Assembly (NCBI GenBank): GCA_046330285.1
Contig: JAXLSX010000014.1
Coordinates: forward strand, 1 to 38,336
Reading direction: 5' to 3'
From: RHKX01 sp046330285
Lineage (GTDB): Bacteria; Actinomycetota; Thermoleophilia; Solirubrobacterales; 70-9
DNA length: 38,336 nt
This document shows, one piece after another, positions 7,182 to 14,378 of this stretch. Position 1 is the first letter of the stretch, and every line of letters starts with the position of its first letter. Below the pieces are notes generated by a model. That model was not told the origin of the DNA and ran no database searches. It worked only from the letters and a program-made list of their open reading frames with translations. The position numbers were made by a program, and so were the translations under genes.

Positions 7182-8321
7182 CTAGATAAGCGGCAACGGG
7201 TCTTCCCCCTCGGATCGCGGCGGTGCCAGCGTCGTCCGGGTCCAGCGGCCGGTGTGATCTCCCTGGACGTAACCGTCCCGTTCGAGGCCGGACAGCGCGA
7301 TCAGGACCGTCGAAAACCCGATGCCGGCTGCGGCTGCGATCGCATCGGCGGTGGTGGCGCCGCCGTCGAGTGCGGCGAGGACGGCCAGGCCTTCGGGCGT
7401 GGGCTCCGGCCCGCGCCGTTGCGGCGGCGCCGAGCCGGGACCGAGCAGGAGGTCGAGGACATCGCGCGCGTCGCGGACGAGCGCCGCTCCATCGCCGAGC
7501 AGCCTGTTCGTCCCCGAGGAGCGCCAGGAGGTGACGGGACCGGGCACGGCGCCCACCGTGCGTCCCGCGTCGATCGCCATCTCAGCCGTGATCAGCGAGC
7601 CCGACCGCTCGGCCGCCTCGACGACCACCGTGACGCCGCCGAGCGCCGCCATCAGCCGGTTCCGGGCGGGGAACATCCAGCGGAACGTCGCCGGTCCGGG
7701 CGCGAGCTCGGAGATTACGGCGCCGTTCGTACACACCCGGCGGTAGAGGCCGCCGGCCGAGCGCGGGTAGGCGCGGTCGGCGCCGGGGCCGAGGACGGCG
7801 ACGGTCGGCCCGCCGCCGGCGAGAGCGCCCTCGTGCGCGGCGGAGTCGATTCCTTGGGCGAGGCCGCTGACGACGACGATCCCCGCGACCGCGAGCTCAC
7901 GGCCGAGCTCGTGCGCCACCTCGCGGCCGTATGCGCCGCTGCGGCGGGAGCCGACGATCGTCACGGCCCGGTCCGGATCGAGCTCGGTGATCAGGTCAAC
8001 GTCCCCGCGGCCGAAGAGGGCGTGCGGCTGAGATGGTCCCAAAGCTTCGAGGCCGCCCGGCAGACCGCCGGCGTGGGCACACGTGGCCCAGAGCGGGTCC
8101 GTCGATCCGGGCGTCGCGCAGCCATCCCGCGCTCGCGCTCCCGCGGTCGCCAGCGCCGCACGCCAGTCGGTCGGCGCCACCGCAACGGCGAGCTCGCGGT
8201 CCCCGAGGGCGAGGAGGTCGCGGGCGCGTTCACCCGCCCTCGCGCCCACGGAGCGATCGATGTTCGCGGCGAGGAGCGTCAGCAGGTGGCCCCGGCGCAG
8301 GCAGTCGGCGCAGGCCGTCAT
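7182..8321 (-). CDS. dprA: DNA-processing protein DprA (DNA protecting protein)
   Basis: DprA binds single-stranded DNA taken up by the cell and loads RecA. The 379 residues show an N-terminal CxxC (Cys4/Cys7 in ACADC), the Rossmann-like core with IVGSR at 122-126, SGLAQGID at 152-159, FPARNR at 217-222 and RSGSLITA at 239-246, and a C-terminal winged-helix-like region from about residue 310. The ATG at 8321 overlaps the comM stop (ATGA), so translation is coupled. The gene is adjacent to comM, a common actinobacterial pairing. No DNA-uptake genes are in the window, so competence itself is not shown. Confidence 0.95.
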   Translation of the reverse strand: MTACADCLRRGHLLTLLAANIDRSVGARAGERARDLLALGDRELAVAVAPTDWRAALATAGARARDGCATPGSTDPLWATCAHAGGLPGGLEALGPSQPHALFGRGDVDLITELDPDRAVTIVGSRRSGAYGREVAHELGRELAVAGIVVVSGLAQGIDSAAHEGALAGGGPTVAVLGPGADRAYPRSAGGLYRRVCTNGAVISELAPGPATFRWMFPARNRLMAALGGVTVVVEAAERSGSLITAEMAIDAGRTVGAVPGPVTSWRSSGTNRLLGDGAALVRDARDVLDLLLGPGSAPPQRRGPEPTPEGLAVLAALDGGATTADAIAAAAGIGFSTVLIALSGLERDGYVQGDHTGRWTRTTLAPPRSEGEDPLPLI

Positions 8322-9811
8322 CCGGCCTCCCGGCGCCGCAGCGAGAGCGCCTCGGCGATGTGGTCGGCGCCGACGACCCGCGACCCGGCGAGATCGGCGC
8401 ACGTCCGCGCCACCTTGATCACCCGGTTCCATCCGCGGCCGCTGAGCCCGTGCTCGCCGTGCCCGCAGACGAGCGCCGAACGCGCCTCGGGGCTCATCCC
8501 CGCGAAGTCGGCGATCTCGCGGTCGCTCATCGAGGCATTCACGCGGTCGTCGCCGAGCCGCTCGCGCTGGGCCTCGCGGGCGTCGACGACGCGGGCGGCC
8601 ACCTCCGCCGACGTCTCACCGGGGTCGCCGTCCAGCGCCTTCGCCGAAGGTTGTTCGACAGCGAGAACGATGTCGATCCGGTCGGCGAGCGCTCCGCTCA
8701 GCCGCGACGCGTACGCGCGGATCCGCTCGGCCGGGCACGTGCAGCGCTTCGAGTCGACCCCGTGGCCGCAAGGGCACGGGTTGGCGGCGGCGAAGAGCTG
8801 GAAGGACGCGGGCAGAGTCGTCGCGCCGCTCGCCCGCGAGATCGTCACCGCTCCCTCCTCGAGCGGCTGGCGCAGGGCTTCGAGCGTCGCCCGCGAGAAC
8901 TCGCCGAGTTCGTCGAGAAAGAGGACGCCCCGATGGGCCAGCGTTATCTCGCCCGGACGCGGCGGGCTGCCGCCACCGACCAGGCCCGCGGTCGAGATCG
9001 TGTGGTGCGGTGCGCGGAAGGGACGCGGGGCCAGGGCACCGTCGGCGCTCGGTCGGCCGGCGATGCTGGCGATCCGCGTCACCTCGATCGCCTCGCGCCG
9101 CGAGAGCGGCGGCAGAAGCGACGGCAGCCGCCGTGCCGCCATCGACTTCCCGGCTCCGGGAGGACCGACGACGAGCGCCGCGTGACCACCGGCCGCCGCG
9201 ATCTCGAGCCCGCGACGCAGCCCGGGCTGCCCCTTCAGGTCGGCGAGGTCGGGCAGCTCCCGCAGGCGACGCGGGGGTGCCGGCAAGGGAACGGACGGGA
9301 CCTCTCCCGCCGCCATCGTCCGCAGGTCGGATACCGAGCCGAGCGCGGCGATCGCGGGGCCCTCGATCAGCCCTGCTTCGGCCGCATTGGCGGCGGGAAC
9401 GGCGAATCCCCTGCCTCCCTCCCGCTCCACGCGCTCGGCCATCGCGAGGACGCCGGGGAGCGGCCGGATCGCGCCGTCCAGCGCGAGCTCGCCCGCCAGC
9501 CACCAACCCTCAAGCGGCGTGGCCGGGAGCTGGTCGGAGGCGACGAGGATCGCGGCGGCGATGGCGAGGTCGTACCCGGGCCCGGCCTTGCGGAGGTCGG
9601 CCGGGGCGAGGTTGGCCGTGATCCGCTGCAGCGGGAAGTCGAACCCGGAGTTGACCAGCGCCGCCCGGACCCGCTCCCGCGACTCGCGGATCGCCGCGTC
9701 GGGCAACCCGACGATCGTGAACGCGGGCAACCCCCGGTGGATGTCGATCTCGGCATCGACCGGCACCGCCTCGACCCCCGAGATCGCCAGTGTCCGCATC
9801 CGTGCCAGCAC
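8318..9811 (-). CDS. comM: ComM/YifB-family Mg-chelatase-like AAA+ ATPase
   Basis: ComM is a hexameric helicase that helps branch migration of incoming DNA. The order is an N-terminal Lon-protease-like fold (1-170), Walker A GPPGAGKS at 216-223, Walker B FLDE at 298-301, a Cys cluster (NPCPCG at 344-349, then Cys357 and Cys359) and a C-terminal Mg-chelatase-type helical region; 497 residues is normal. Two starts are possible: GTG at 9811, which lies 7 bases after TACCGT and is preferred, and ATG at 9799. It is first in the run leading to dprA, thiD and ilvD. Confidence 0.95.
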   Translation of the reverse strand: MLARMRTLAISGVEAVPVDAEIDIHRGLPAFTIVGLPDAAIRESRERVRAALVNSGFDFPLQRITANLAPADLRKAGPGYDLAIAAAILVASDQLPATPLEGWWLAGELALDGAIRPLPGVLAMAERVEREGGRGFAVPAANAAEAGLIEGPAIAALGSVSDLRTMAAGEVPSVPLPAPPRRLRELPDLADLKGQPGLRRGLEIAAAGGHAALVVGPPGAGKSMAARRLPSLLPPLSRREAIEVTRIASIAGRPSADGALAPRPFRAPHHTISTAGLVGGGSPPRPGEITLAHRGVLFLDELGEFSRATLEALRQPLEEGAVTISRASGATTLPASFQLFAAANPCPCGHGVDSKRCTCPAERIRAYASRLSGALADRIDIVLAVEQPSAKALDGDPGETSAEVAARVVDAREAQRERLGDDRVNASMSDREIADFAGMSPEARSALVCGHGEHGLSGRGWNRVIKVARTCADLAGSRVVGADHIAEALSLRRREAG

Positions 9812-9818
9812 CGGACCG

Positions 9819-9824
9819 ACGGTA
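9819..9824 (-). promoter_or_regulatory. -10 box TACCGT for comM
   Basis: TACCGT on the minus strand ends 7 bases before the comM GTG at 9811. It favours GTG over the ATG four codons later. The rest of the 116-base gap to the divergent gene shows no clear element. Confidence 0.4.
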
Positions 9825-9927
9825 GGAGCGCCCGGCGCACGGGTGGGTCACCCAGTGTCACGGTGACGCGCACAAGGACGCCGATTCGCTCGCGGCTGCC
9901 TCCGCGGTCTGGTTACCTGACCTGCCG

Positions 9928-10284
9928 ATGACCGCCGATCCACCTGGACGCTTCTGGCGATACGTCGCCCTGGGCGCCGCGATCCTCCTGCTCGGGATCG
10001 TCCCGTGGGGAGCGGCGGTCGTGGATGCCCGCCTGACCGCCTGCCCGGAGATCGCCCGCGGCTCACAAGACGGCATCTCGATGATCGGACAGGGAATCTC
10101 GCTCTGGCCGGTCGGTCCGGTCTGCCACAACCCCACCCGGGGCGGCACCTACGTCGAGGAGACGGCCGGCTGGCTGAAGCCGGTGCTGCTCTCCCTGTTG
10201 ATACTCGCGATCGCCGCGCCCGGCATCGCTTACGCGTTCGCCGGCCGGCGCGCGAGCCCAGTCGAGCGACGCAAGACGTCGTAG
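9928..10284 (+). CDS. Small two-helix membrane protein (118 aa)
   Basis: Two hydrophobic segments at about residues 12-31 and 83-104 flank an outside loop with two cysteines (Cys39, Cys66) that could form a disulfide. The C-terminal tail is basic (GRRASPVERRK), so both ends are predicted inside. No family is recognised. It diverges from comM and converges on the 82-codon gene, whose stop lies directly beside its own. Codon use matches the surroundings. Confidence 0.65.
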   Translation: MTADPPGRFWRYVALGAAILLLGIVPWGAAVVDARLTACPEIARGSQDGISMIGQGISLWPVGPVCHNPTRGGTYVEETAGWLKPVLLSLLILAIAAPGIAYAFAGRRASPVERRKTS

Positions 10285-10533
10285 CTAGTCCCGTGCGACC
10301 CAGTGGAGGCGACCGCTGTCGCACTCCGCCTGCTCGCCGCCCTCGAGTGGAACCTTGTGGCCGCTCGCGCGGACCCACCCCGCAGCCTTCGTCGGCTTGA
10401 CGAGCCGGCCCCGGATCTGACCCTTGTAGTCAGGGTCGTTGAAGGGACCGTGGATCAGGTCGACGCCGAAGGGGTTCCGGTCGGCGTACTTGTCCCAGAT
10501 CCGTGTGGCACTTTCGTCTCGCGATCCGCGCAC
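10285..10533 (-). CDS. Small hypothetical protein (82 aa)
   Basis: An 82-residue reading frame with strongly biased codons and a protein-like composition: IWDKYADRNPFGVDL near residues 12-26, then a basic middle (RGRLVKPTKAAGW) and HWVARD at the end. The GTG at 10533 is the furthest usable start and has no clear ribosome site or -10 box, so the N-terminus is uncertain. It lies between two rightward genes and converges on the membrane protein. I recognise no family. Confidence 0.45.
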   Translation of the reverse strand: MRGSRDESATRIWDKYADRNPFGVDLIHGPFNDPDYKGQIRGRLVKPTKAAGWVRASGHKVPLEGGEQAECDSGRLHWVARD

Positions 10534-10605
10534 TCGTTCACAGCGGGATTCCCACTCGTGACGCCGACCGCGCCACGATCGGGGAATGGCGAGGAGCGGA
10601 CGGAG

Positions 10606-10977
10606 ATGACCCAGGCCCGGCTGCGGACGGGGCGGATCGGCGAGGAGCTCGCGTGCCGGCATCTCGAGCAACAGGGCCTTACGGTCTTCGCGCGCAATTG
10701 CCGGACCCGGTTCGGCGAGATCGACGCGATCGCGATCGACGGGGACACCCTCGCGTTCGTCGAGGTGAAGACGGTCCGGGCCGGCAGCCGGCACGGGCCG
10801 GAGCTTCCGATCCACGCGGTCGGGCGCCGCAAGCAGATGCAGGTTCGGCGGTTGGCGCGGGCCTGGCTGGCCGAGAACCTGCCGCCCCGGTACCGGTCGA
10901 TCCGCTTCGACGTCGTCGGAGTCAGTCTCGATCGGACCGGCGGCGCGGTGATCGAGCACCTGCCGGCGGCGTTCTGA
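10606..10977 (+). CDS. yraN: YraN family (UPF0102) endonuclease-fold protein
   Basis: A 123-residue protein with the Holliday-junction-resolvase-like motifs of YraN: an N-terminal Glu in GRIGEELA, FGEID at residues 36-40 and FVEVK at 51-55, matching the acid-Lys pattern of PD-(D/E)XK folds. The cellular role of the family is unresolved. ATG at 10606 has GAGGAG nine bases upstream. In related genomes yraN usually follows rnhB on the same strand and precedes comM; here it points the other way and ends 15 bases from the rnhB stop. Confidence 0.9.
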   Translation: MTQARLRTGRIGEELACRHLEQQGLTVFARNCRTRFGEIDAIAIDGDTLAFVEVKTVRAGSRHGPELPIHAVGRRKQMQVRRLARAWLAENLPPRYRSIRFDVVGVSLDRTGGAVIEHLPAAF

Positions 10978-10992
10978 CCACGATCCGGCGCG

Positions 10993-11700
10993 TCAGGCGC
11001 CGAGCTCGAGCTGGCTGTAGGCGGTCGACGCGAACGAGCGGCGATGGAGATCGCAGATGCCGATGCGCTGGATCGCCTCTCGATGCTGCGGCGAGGAGTA
11101 GCCGACGTTGGCTTCGAAGTCCCAACCGGGATAGCGGTCGGCGGCCTGGCGCATGTACCGATCGCGGGTCACCTTGGCGATGACCGAGGCCGCGGCGATC
11201 GCGGCGCTGCGGGCGTCGCCCTCGACCACGGCCTGGTGCTCGACCCGGCAGCGGGAGCCGAGGCGGAATCCGTCGCTCAGGCACTTGGCGCCGGGGACGG
11301 CGACGCGCCCGAGCATGTCGCCGAGCGCGTTCAGATTCGTTACGTGAAGGCCGCGGGCGTCGATCCCACCGGCGCAGCGCGCCGTGACGGCGACGCGGCT
11401 CGCGGCGGCGATCACCGCCGGGTAGAGCCGCTCACGCTCCTCCTCGGTCTTGCGCTTGGAGTCGTCGAGCCCGGCGAGCGTTTTTCTGACCTCCGGCGTC
11501 AGGCAGCGGTAGTCGAGGAGAACCGCCGCGGCCACGAGCGGGCCGGCGAGGGATCCGCGGCCGGCCTCGTCGGCGCCGGCGACGAAGCGGCGCCCGAACT
11601 GCTGGTCGAAGCGGAAGAGCCAGGCCGTGCGGCGGCCGTCCGGCCGACGCGACTTCCGCCGCTTCGGCTTCGCCGTCGCCGGAGCCTCCTCCGGCGTCAC
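10993..11700 (-). CDS. rnhB: Ribonuclease HII
   Basis: RNase HII removes ribonucleotides from DNA. All four metal-binding acids are present: Asp44 and Glu45 in GADEAGRG, Asp143 in LSDGF and Asp180 in KVTRD. DDSK occurs at 79-82. About 40 residues precede the catalytic domain and contain a basic stretch (KPKRRKSRR), an extension that could aid nucleic-acid binding. The GTG at 11700 starts one base after the lepB stop; longer in-frame starts would overlap lepB. It is the last gene of the leftward housekeeping block. Confidence 0.95.
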   Translation of the reverse strand: MTPEEAPATAKPKRRKSRRPDGRRTAWLFRFDQQFGRRFVAGADEAGRGSLAGPLVAAAVLLDYRCLTPEVRKTLAGLDDSKRKTEEERERLYPAVIAAASRVAVTARCAGGIDARGLHVTNLNALGDMLGRVAVPGAKCLSDGFRLGSRCRVEHQAVVEGDARSAAIAAASVIAKVTRDRYMRQAADRYPGWDFEANVGYSSPQHREAIQRIGICDLHRRSFASTAYSQLELGA

Positions 11701-11701
11701 C

Positions 11702-12316
11702 TCAGAGGAGGCCGATGCGGTCGAGGGGCCAGTAGGTGGCGAAGGCCTTGCCGACGATCCAGTCCTTGGGGACGGGGCCCCAGAATCTGCTGTCGTCGCT
11801 GGCTCCACGATTGTCGCCCATCATGAAGTAATGATCGGGCGGGATCGTGATCTCCTTCGGGAGGTTGCACCCGCGGGCATCGCCGCAGGGCCTGATGAAG
11901 TCGTCCTCGATCCGCTCGCCGTTGACGATCGCGTGACCGTCGATGATCTTCAGGGTGTCGCCGGGGGTGGCTACGACCCGCTTGATGAAGTTCGTGTCGG
12001 ACTCCTCGTCGACCGGCTCGGGACAGGCCTCGGTCGGAGGCACCTGGACTCCGCACTCCTCGACGGTGTCGGCGCCCTTCGGTGGGTGGAAGACGACGAT
12101 GTCGCCGATCTCGGGATCGCTGAAGTGGTAGCTGACGCGCTGGACGAGGACGCGCTGACCGACCTGGAGCGTCGGGATCATCGACCCCGTCGGGATCTGG
12201 TACGGCTTGACGACGAACGCCTGGATCACCAGGGCGAGGCCGATTGCGAAGCCGACGATGACGACGAGCTCGACGATCGCGCCGAGCGTCGACTTGGGGC
12301 GCGGCATGCTCGGCAT
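11702..12316 (-). CDS. lepB: Signal peptidase I
   Basis: LepB cleaves signal peptides of exported proteins at the outer face of the membrane. The 204 residues show one anchor helix at about 12-33, nucleophile Ser45 in PTGSMIPT, general-base Lys112 in FIKRV and MGDNR at 166-170 followed by SDDSRFWG. An inserted Cys-containing loop lies between Ser and Lys (Cys88, Cys98) with two more Cys at 144 and 150, which may form disulfides outside the cell. It lies between rplS and rnhB, the usual order. Confidence 0.96.
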   Translation of the reverse strand: MPSMPRPKSTLGAIVELVVIVGFAIGLALVIQAFVVKPYQIPTGSMIPTLQVGQRVLVQRVSYHFSDPEIGDIVVFHPPKGADTVEECGVQVPPTEACPEPVDEESDTNFIKRVVATPGDTLKIIDGHAIVNGERIEDDFIRPCGDARGCNLPKEITIPPDHYFMMGDNRGASDDSRFWGPVPKDWIVGKAFATYWPLDRIGLL

Positions 12317-12339
12317 GGGGTTCGTCGGCTCGGGCGCCG

Positions 12340-13011
12340 CTAGGCGTCCTGCCGCGAAGCCTCTTCGTCTGCGTCGGAGTCGGTGTCCGGCTCCGCGGCT
12401 TCTCCCTCCGGCTCCCCAGCCGGCTCGTTGGACTCGGCGGGGGCATCCTCTTCGCCCTCGGCGTCGGACTCAGATTCTTCGGCGGCGGCCTCCGGCTCGG
12501 CGGCGGCTTCGGCGGCTTCGGCCTCGGGCTCGTCGACTTGCTCGACCTCGACGATCGCCTCTTCCCCCTCGCCCTCGGACGGGACGGCCTGCGGGGCCTC
12601 GACCTGAGTCGTGCCCTCGGCGTCGACGGCCTCGTCCTCCTCGGAACCGAGGACCTCCTCGCCGATGCCCCAGCGGCGCTCGGCGACGCGTGCGGCCTTG
12701 CCGACGCGATCGCGGAGGTAGTAGAGCTTGGCGCGCCGGACGTCGCCGCGGGCGGCGATCTCGAGCTGCTCGATCTTGGGCGAGTGCAGCGGGAACGTGC
12801 GCTCGACGCCGACGCCGAACGACTGCTTGCGGACGGTGAACGTCTCGCGGACGCCGCTGCCCTGACGCTTGATGACGACGCCCTCGAAGACCTGGGTACG
12901 GGTGCGGTTGCCCTCGATCACCTGGAAGTGGACGCGGACGCGGTCGCCGGCAGTGAAGCGCGGGCGCTTGCGCAGCTGCTCCTTCTCGAGGCTCTGGATG
13001 ATCGTGCTCAT
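12340..13011 (-). CDS. rplS: Ribosomal protein bL19 with long acidic C-terminal extension
   Basis: Residues 1-113 are an ordinary bL19, which sits at the interface of the ribosomal subunits (FTAGDRVRVHFQVIEGNRTR, RRAKLYYLRDR). Residues 114-223 form a low-complexity tail of Glu, Asp, Ala, Pro and Ser with no lysine and a single arginine. The normal family length is about 115 residues, so the tail nearly doubles it. The frame is clean up to a TAG stop and the tail keeps the local codon bias, so it is probably translated. An acidic tail on an rRNA-binding protein is unexpected; whether it is kept on the mature ribosome is unknown. Confidence 0.93.
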   Translation of the reverse strand: MSTIIQSLEKEQLRKRPRFTAGDRVRVHFQVIEGNRTRTQVFEGVVIKRQGSGVRETFTVRKQSFGVGVERTFPLHSPKIEQLEIAARGDVRRAKLYYLRDRVGKAARVAERRWGIGEEVLGSEEDEAVDAEGTTQVEAPQAVPSEGEGEEAIVEVEQVDEPEAEAAEAAAEPEAAAEESESDAEGEEDAPAESNEPAGEPEGEAAEPDTDSDADEEASRQDA

Positions 13012-13111
13012 GTGATTCGGGGCTCCGGCTCGTCTGGATTCCGCCTGACCCGGGTGGCCGAGAGGCGGCTGGATGACCGGCGGCGGCCGGTGGGCGGCCG
13101 CGCGGCGGGGA

Positions 13112-13117
13112 ATAGTA
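13112..13117 (-). promoter_or_regulatory. Candidate -10 box TACTAT before rplS
   Basis: TACTAT on the minus strand lies at the 3' edge of trmD, about 100 bases before the rplS ATG. It would give rplS-lepB-rnhB an internal promoter with a leader of roughly 95 bases. The leader is very GC-rich with CCGGCGG-type self-complementary stretches but has no recognisable riboswitch. Confidence 0.3.
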
Positions 13118-13118
13118 G

Positions 13119-13796
13119 CTAAGAGGCGCCGGAAGCCGTTTCACCGCGCTCGCGGCTGCGCTCCAGGCGCCAGCGCCGCACGCGCTCGTGATCGCCCGAG
13201 ACCAGGACATCCGGCACTCCCCAGCCGCGATAGGTGGCCGGGCGGGTGTAGTGCGGGTACTCCGGGTGACCCTCGAGCGCGTCGGAGAACGACTCCTCGA
13301 GCACGCTCTCGGCGTGGCCGAGCGCGCCGGGCAGCTTCCGGAGGACGGCGTCGGCGACGACCATCGCCGCTAGTTCGCCGCCCGCCAGCACGTAGCGGCC
13401 GATCGAGACGGCATCGGTCACGAGGTGGTCGCGAACGCGCTCGTCGACGCCCTCGTAACGCCCGCAGAGCAGCGTCATCTCGGGCTCGGACGCGAGGTCG
13501 AGCGCCAGCTCCTCGTCGAACATCCGGCCCGACGGGGTCAGCAGAACGGTCCGACGGGGGCCGGGCGTCTCGCCGTAGGTGGCGCGGAGGGCGGCGTCGA
13601 CGACGTCGACCCGCATCACCATCCCCGCCCCGCCGCCGTAGGGCGAGTCGTCGACCTGGCCGGCGCCGAGCGGCGTAGTTGCCCGGTAGTCGATGAAGCG
13701 GAGCTCCGACCCGGACGCGACGACGTTGCGGACGTGGCGCTGGGTCTGGAACCACTCGAACCACTCGGGGAACAGCGTGAAGACGTCGAGGCGCAT
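13119..13796 (-). CDS. trmD: tRNA (guanine-37-N1)-methyltransferase
   Basis: TrmD methylates G37 of tRNAs and prevents frameshifting. The 225 residues show the knotted-fold motifs: LTPSG at 86-90, CGRYEGVDERV at 111-121, the loop SIGRYVLAGGE at 131-141 and FSDALEGHPEYPHYTRP at 170-186, whose Asp172 fits the catalytic base. In the SIG loop most homologues I know have Asp where Arg134 stands. A TAGGCT box lies 6 bases before the ATG, so it may have its own transcript. rimM, normally just upstream, is absent: only 42 bases separate khpA and trmD. Confidence 0.96.
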   Translation of the reverse strand: MRLDVFTLFPEWFEWFQTQRHVRNVVASGSELRFIDYRATTPLGAGQVDDSPYGGGAGMVMRVDVVDAALRATYGETPGPRRTVLLTPSGRMFDEELALDLASEPEMTLLCGRYEGVDERVRDHLVTDAVSIGRYVLAGGELAAMVVADAVLRKLPGALGHAESVLEESFSDALEGHPEYPHYTRPATYRGWGVPDVLVSGDHERVRRWRLERSRERGETASGAS

Positions 13797-13802
13797 CAGA
13801 GG

Positions 13803-13808
13803 AGCCTA
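13803..13808 (-). promoter_or_regulatory. -10 box TAGGCT for trmD
   Basis: TAGGCT on the minus strand is followed by 6 bases and the trmD ATG at 13796. It sits in the 42-base khpA-trmD gap, where rimM would usually be. The same hexamer and spacing occur before the DUF427 gene. Confidence 0.45.
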
Positions 13809-13838
13809 CGCCGAGCACGGCGGTCGCAGCCCGCCGGA

Positions 13839-14069
13839 TCAGTCGAGGATGTCGACGATGACCCTGCGGTCGTCGCGGGCGCCGGCGGCGCGAGCGACGG
13901 TACGGATCGCGTTGGCGATGCGGCCGCCACGGCCGATCACGCGGCCGAGATCGTCCTCGGCGACGGAGACCTCGAGCACGAGGTCACCGTCCTCTTCGAA
14001 CTCCTCGACCTCGACCTTGTCCGGCTGCTCGACGAGAGCGCGGACGAGAAACTCGACGAGCTCGCGCAC
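13839..14069 (-). CDS. khpA: KH-domain RNA-binding protein KhpA
   Basis: A 76-residue single KH domain with the GxxG loop in VIGRGGRIANAIRT (GRGG at 46-49). KhpA-type proteins bind RNA and in Gram-positives pair with KhpB to influence cell division. The N-terminal half is acidic. It starts with GTG at 14069, 12 bases after the rpsP stop; no strong ribosome site is visible. The place between rpsP and trmD is the standard one for this gene. khpB is not in the window. Confidence 0.92.
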   Translation of the reverse strand: MRELVEFLVRALVEQPDKVEVEEFEEDGDLVLEVSVAEDDLGRVIGRGGRIANAIRTVARAAGARDDRRVIVDILD

Positions 14070-14081
14070 GGTCGGTTCCGA

Positions 14082-14339
14082 TCAGGTGCCGGCCGGACCC
14101 TCGACGCCCTGGGTGCGCAGCAGCTTCGCGACGGTCGGCGACGGCTGGGCGCCGTGGTCGAGCCAGTGCTGGGCACGCTCGGTGTCGATGGTCACCTGGG
14201 AAGGTTCGGTCTGCGGGTTGTAACTGCCGATCGTCTCGATCGTGCGGCCGTCGCGCGGGGAGCGCTTGTCGGCCACGACGATGCGCCAGATCGGGTTCTT
14301 CGAGGAGCCCGCTCGTCTGAGTCTGATTCGTACTGCCAT
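14082..14339 (-). CDS. rpsP: Ribosomal protein bS16
   Basis: An 85-residue bS16, an early-binding small-subunit protein, recognised by its start MAVRIRLRRAGSSKNP, the RIVVADKRSPRDGR block and the IGSYNPQ motif. The length is normal. ATG at 14339. A TAACCT box 13 bases upstream in the ffh-rpsP gap may supply extra transcripts, which suits the higher demand for a ribosomal protein than for ffh. Confidence 0.97.
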   Translation of the reverse strand: MAVRIRLRRAGSSKNPIWRIVVADKRSPRDGRTIETIGSYNPQTEPSQVTIDTERAQHWLDHGAQPSPTVAKLLRTQGVEGPAGT

Positions 14340-14352
14340 GTGAAGGCGGCGC

Positions 14353-14358
14353 AGGTTA
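14353..14358 (-). promoter_or_regulatory. Candidate -10 box TAACCT before rpsP
   Basis: TAACCT on the minus strand lies 13 bases before the rpsP ATG, in the 39-base gap after ffh. It fits TANNNT; no -35 is seen. Confidence 0.35.
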
Positions 14359-14378
14359 CAGACCGCGGGGGTCGGCCG

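Noticed and set aside
10987..11001. Hairpin GGCGC-N5-GCGCC at the convergent yraN/rnhB ends as a terminator
   Set aside because: The stem is only five pairs, overlaps the rnhB stop and has no T-run on either strand.
13045..13110. tRNA-like start (GGGTGGCCGAGAGGC) before rplS, resembling the D-arm of a Ser or Leu tRNA
   Set aside because: No acceptor stem, no anticodon loop and no GGTTCGA T-arm can be folded around it.
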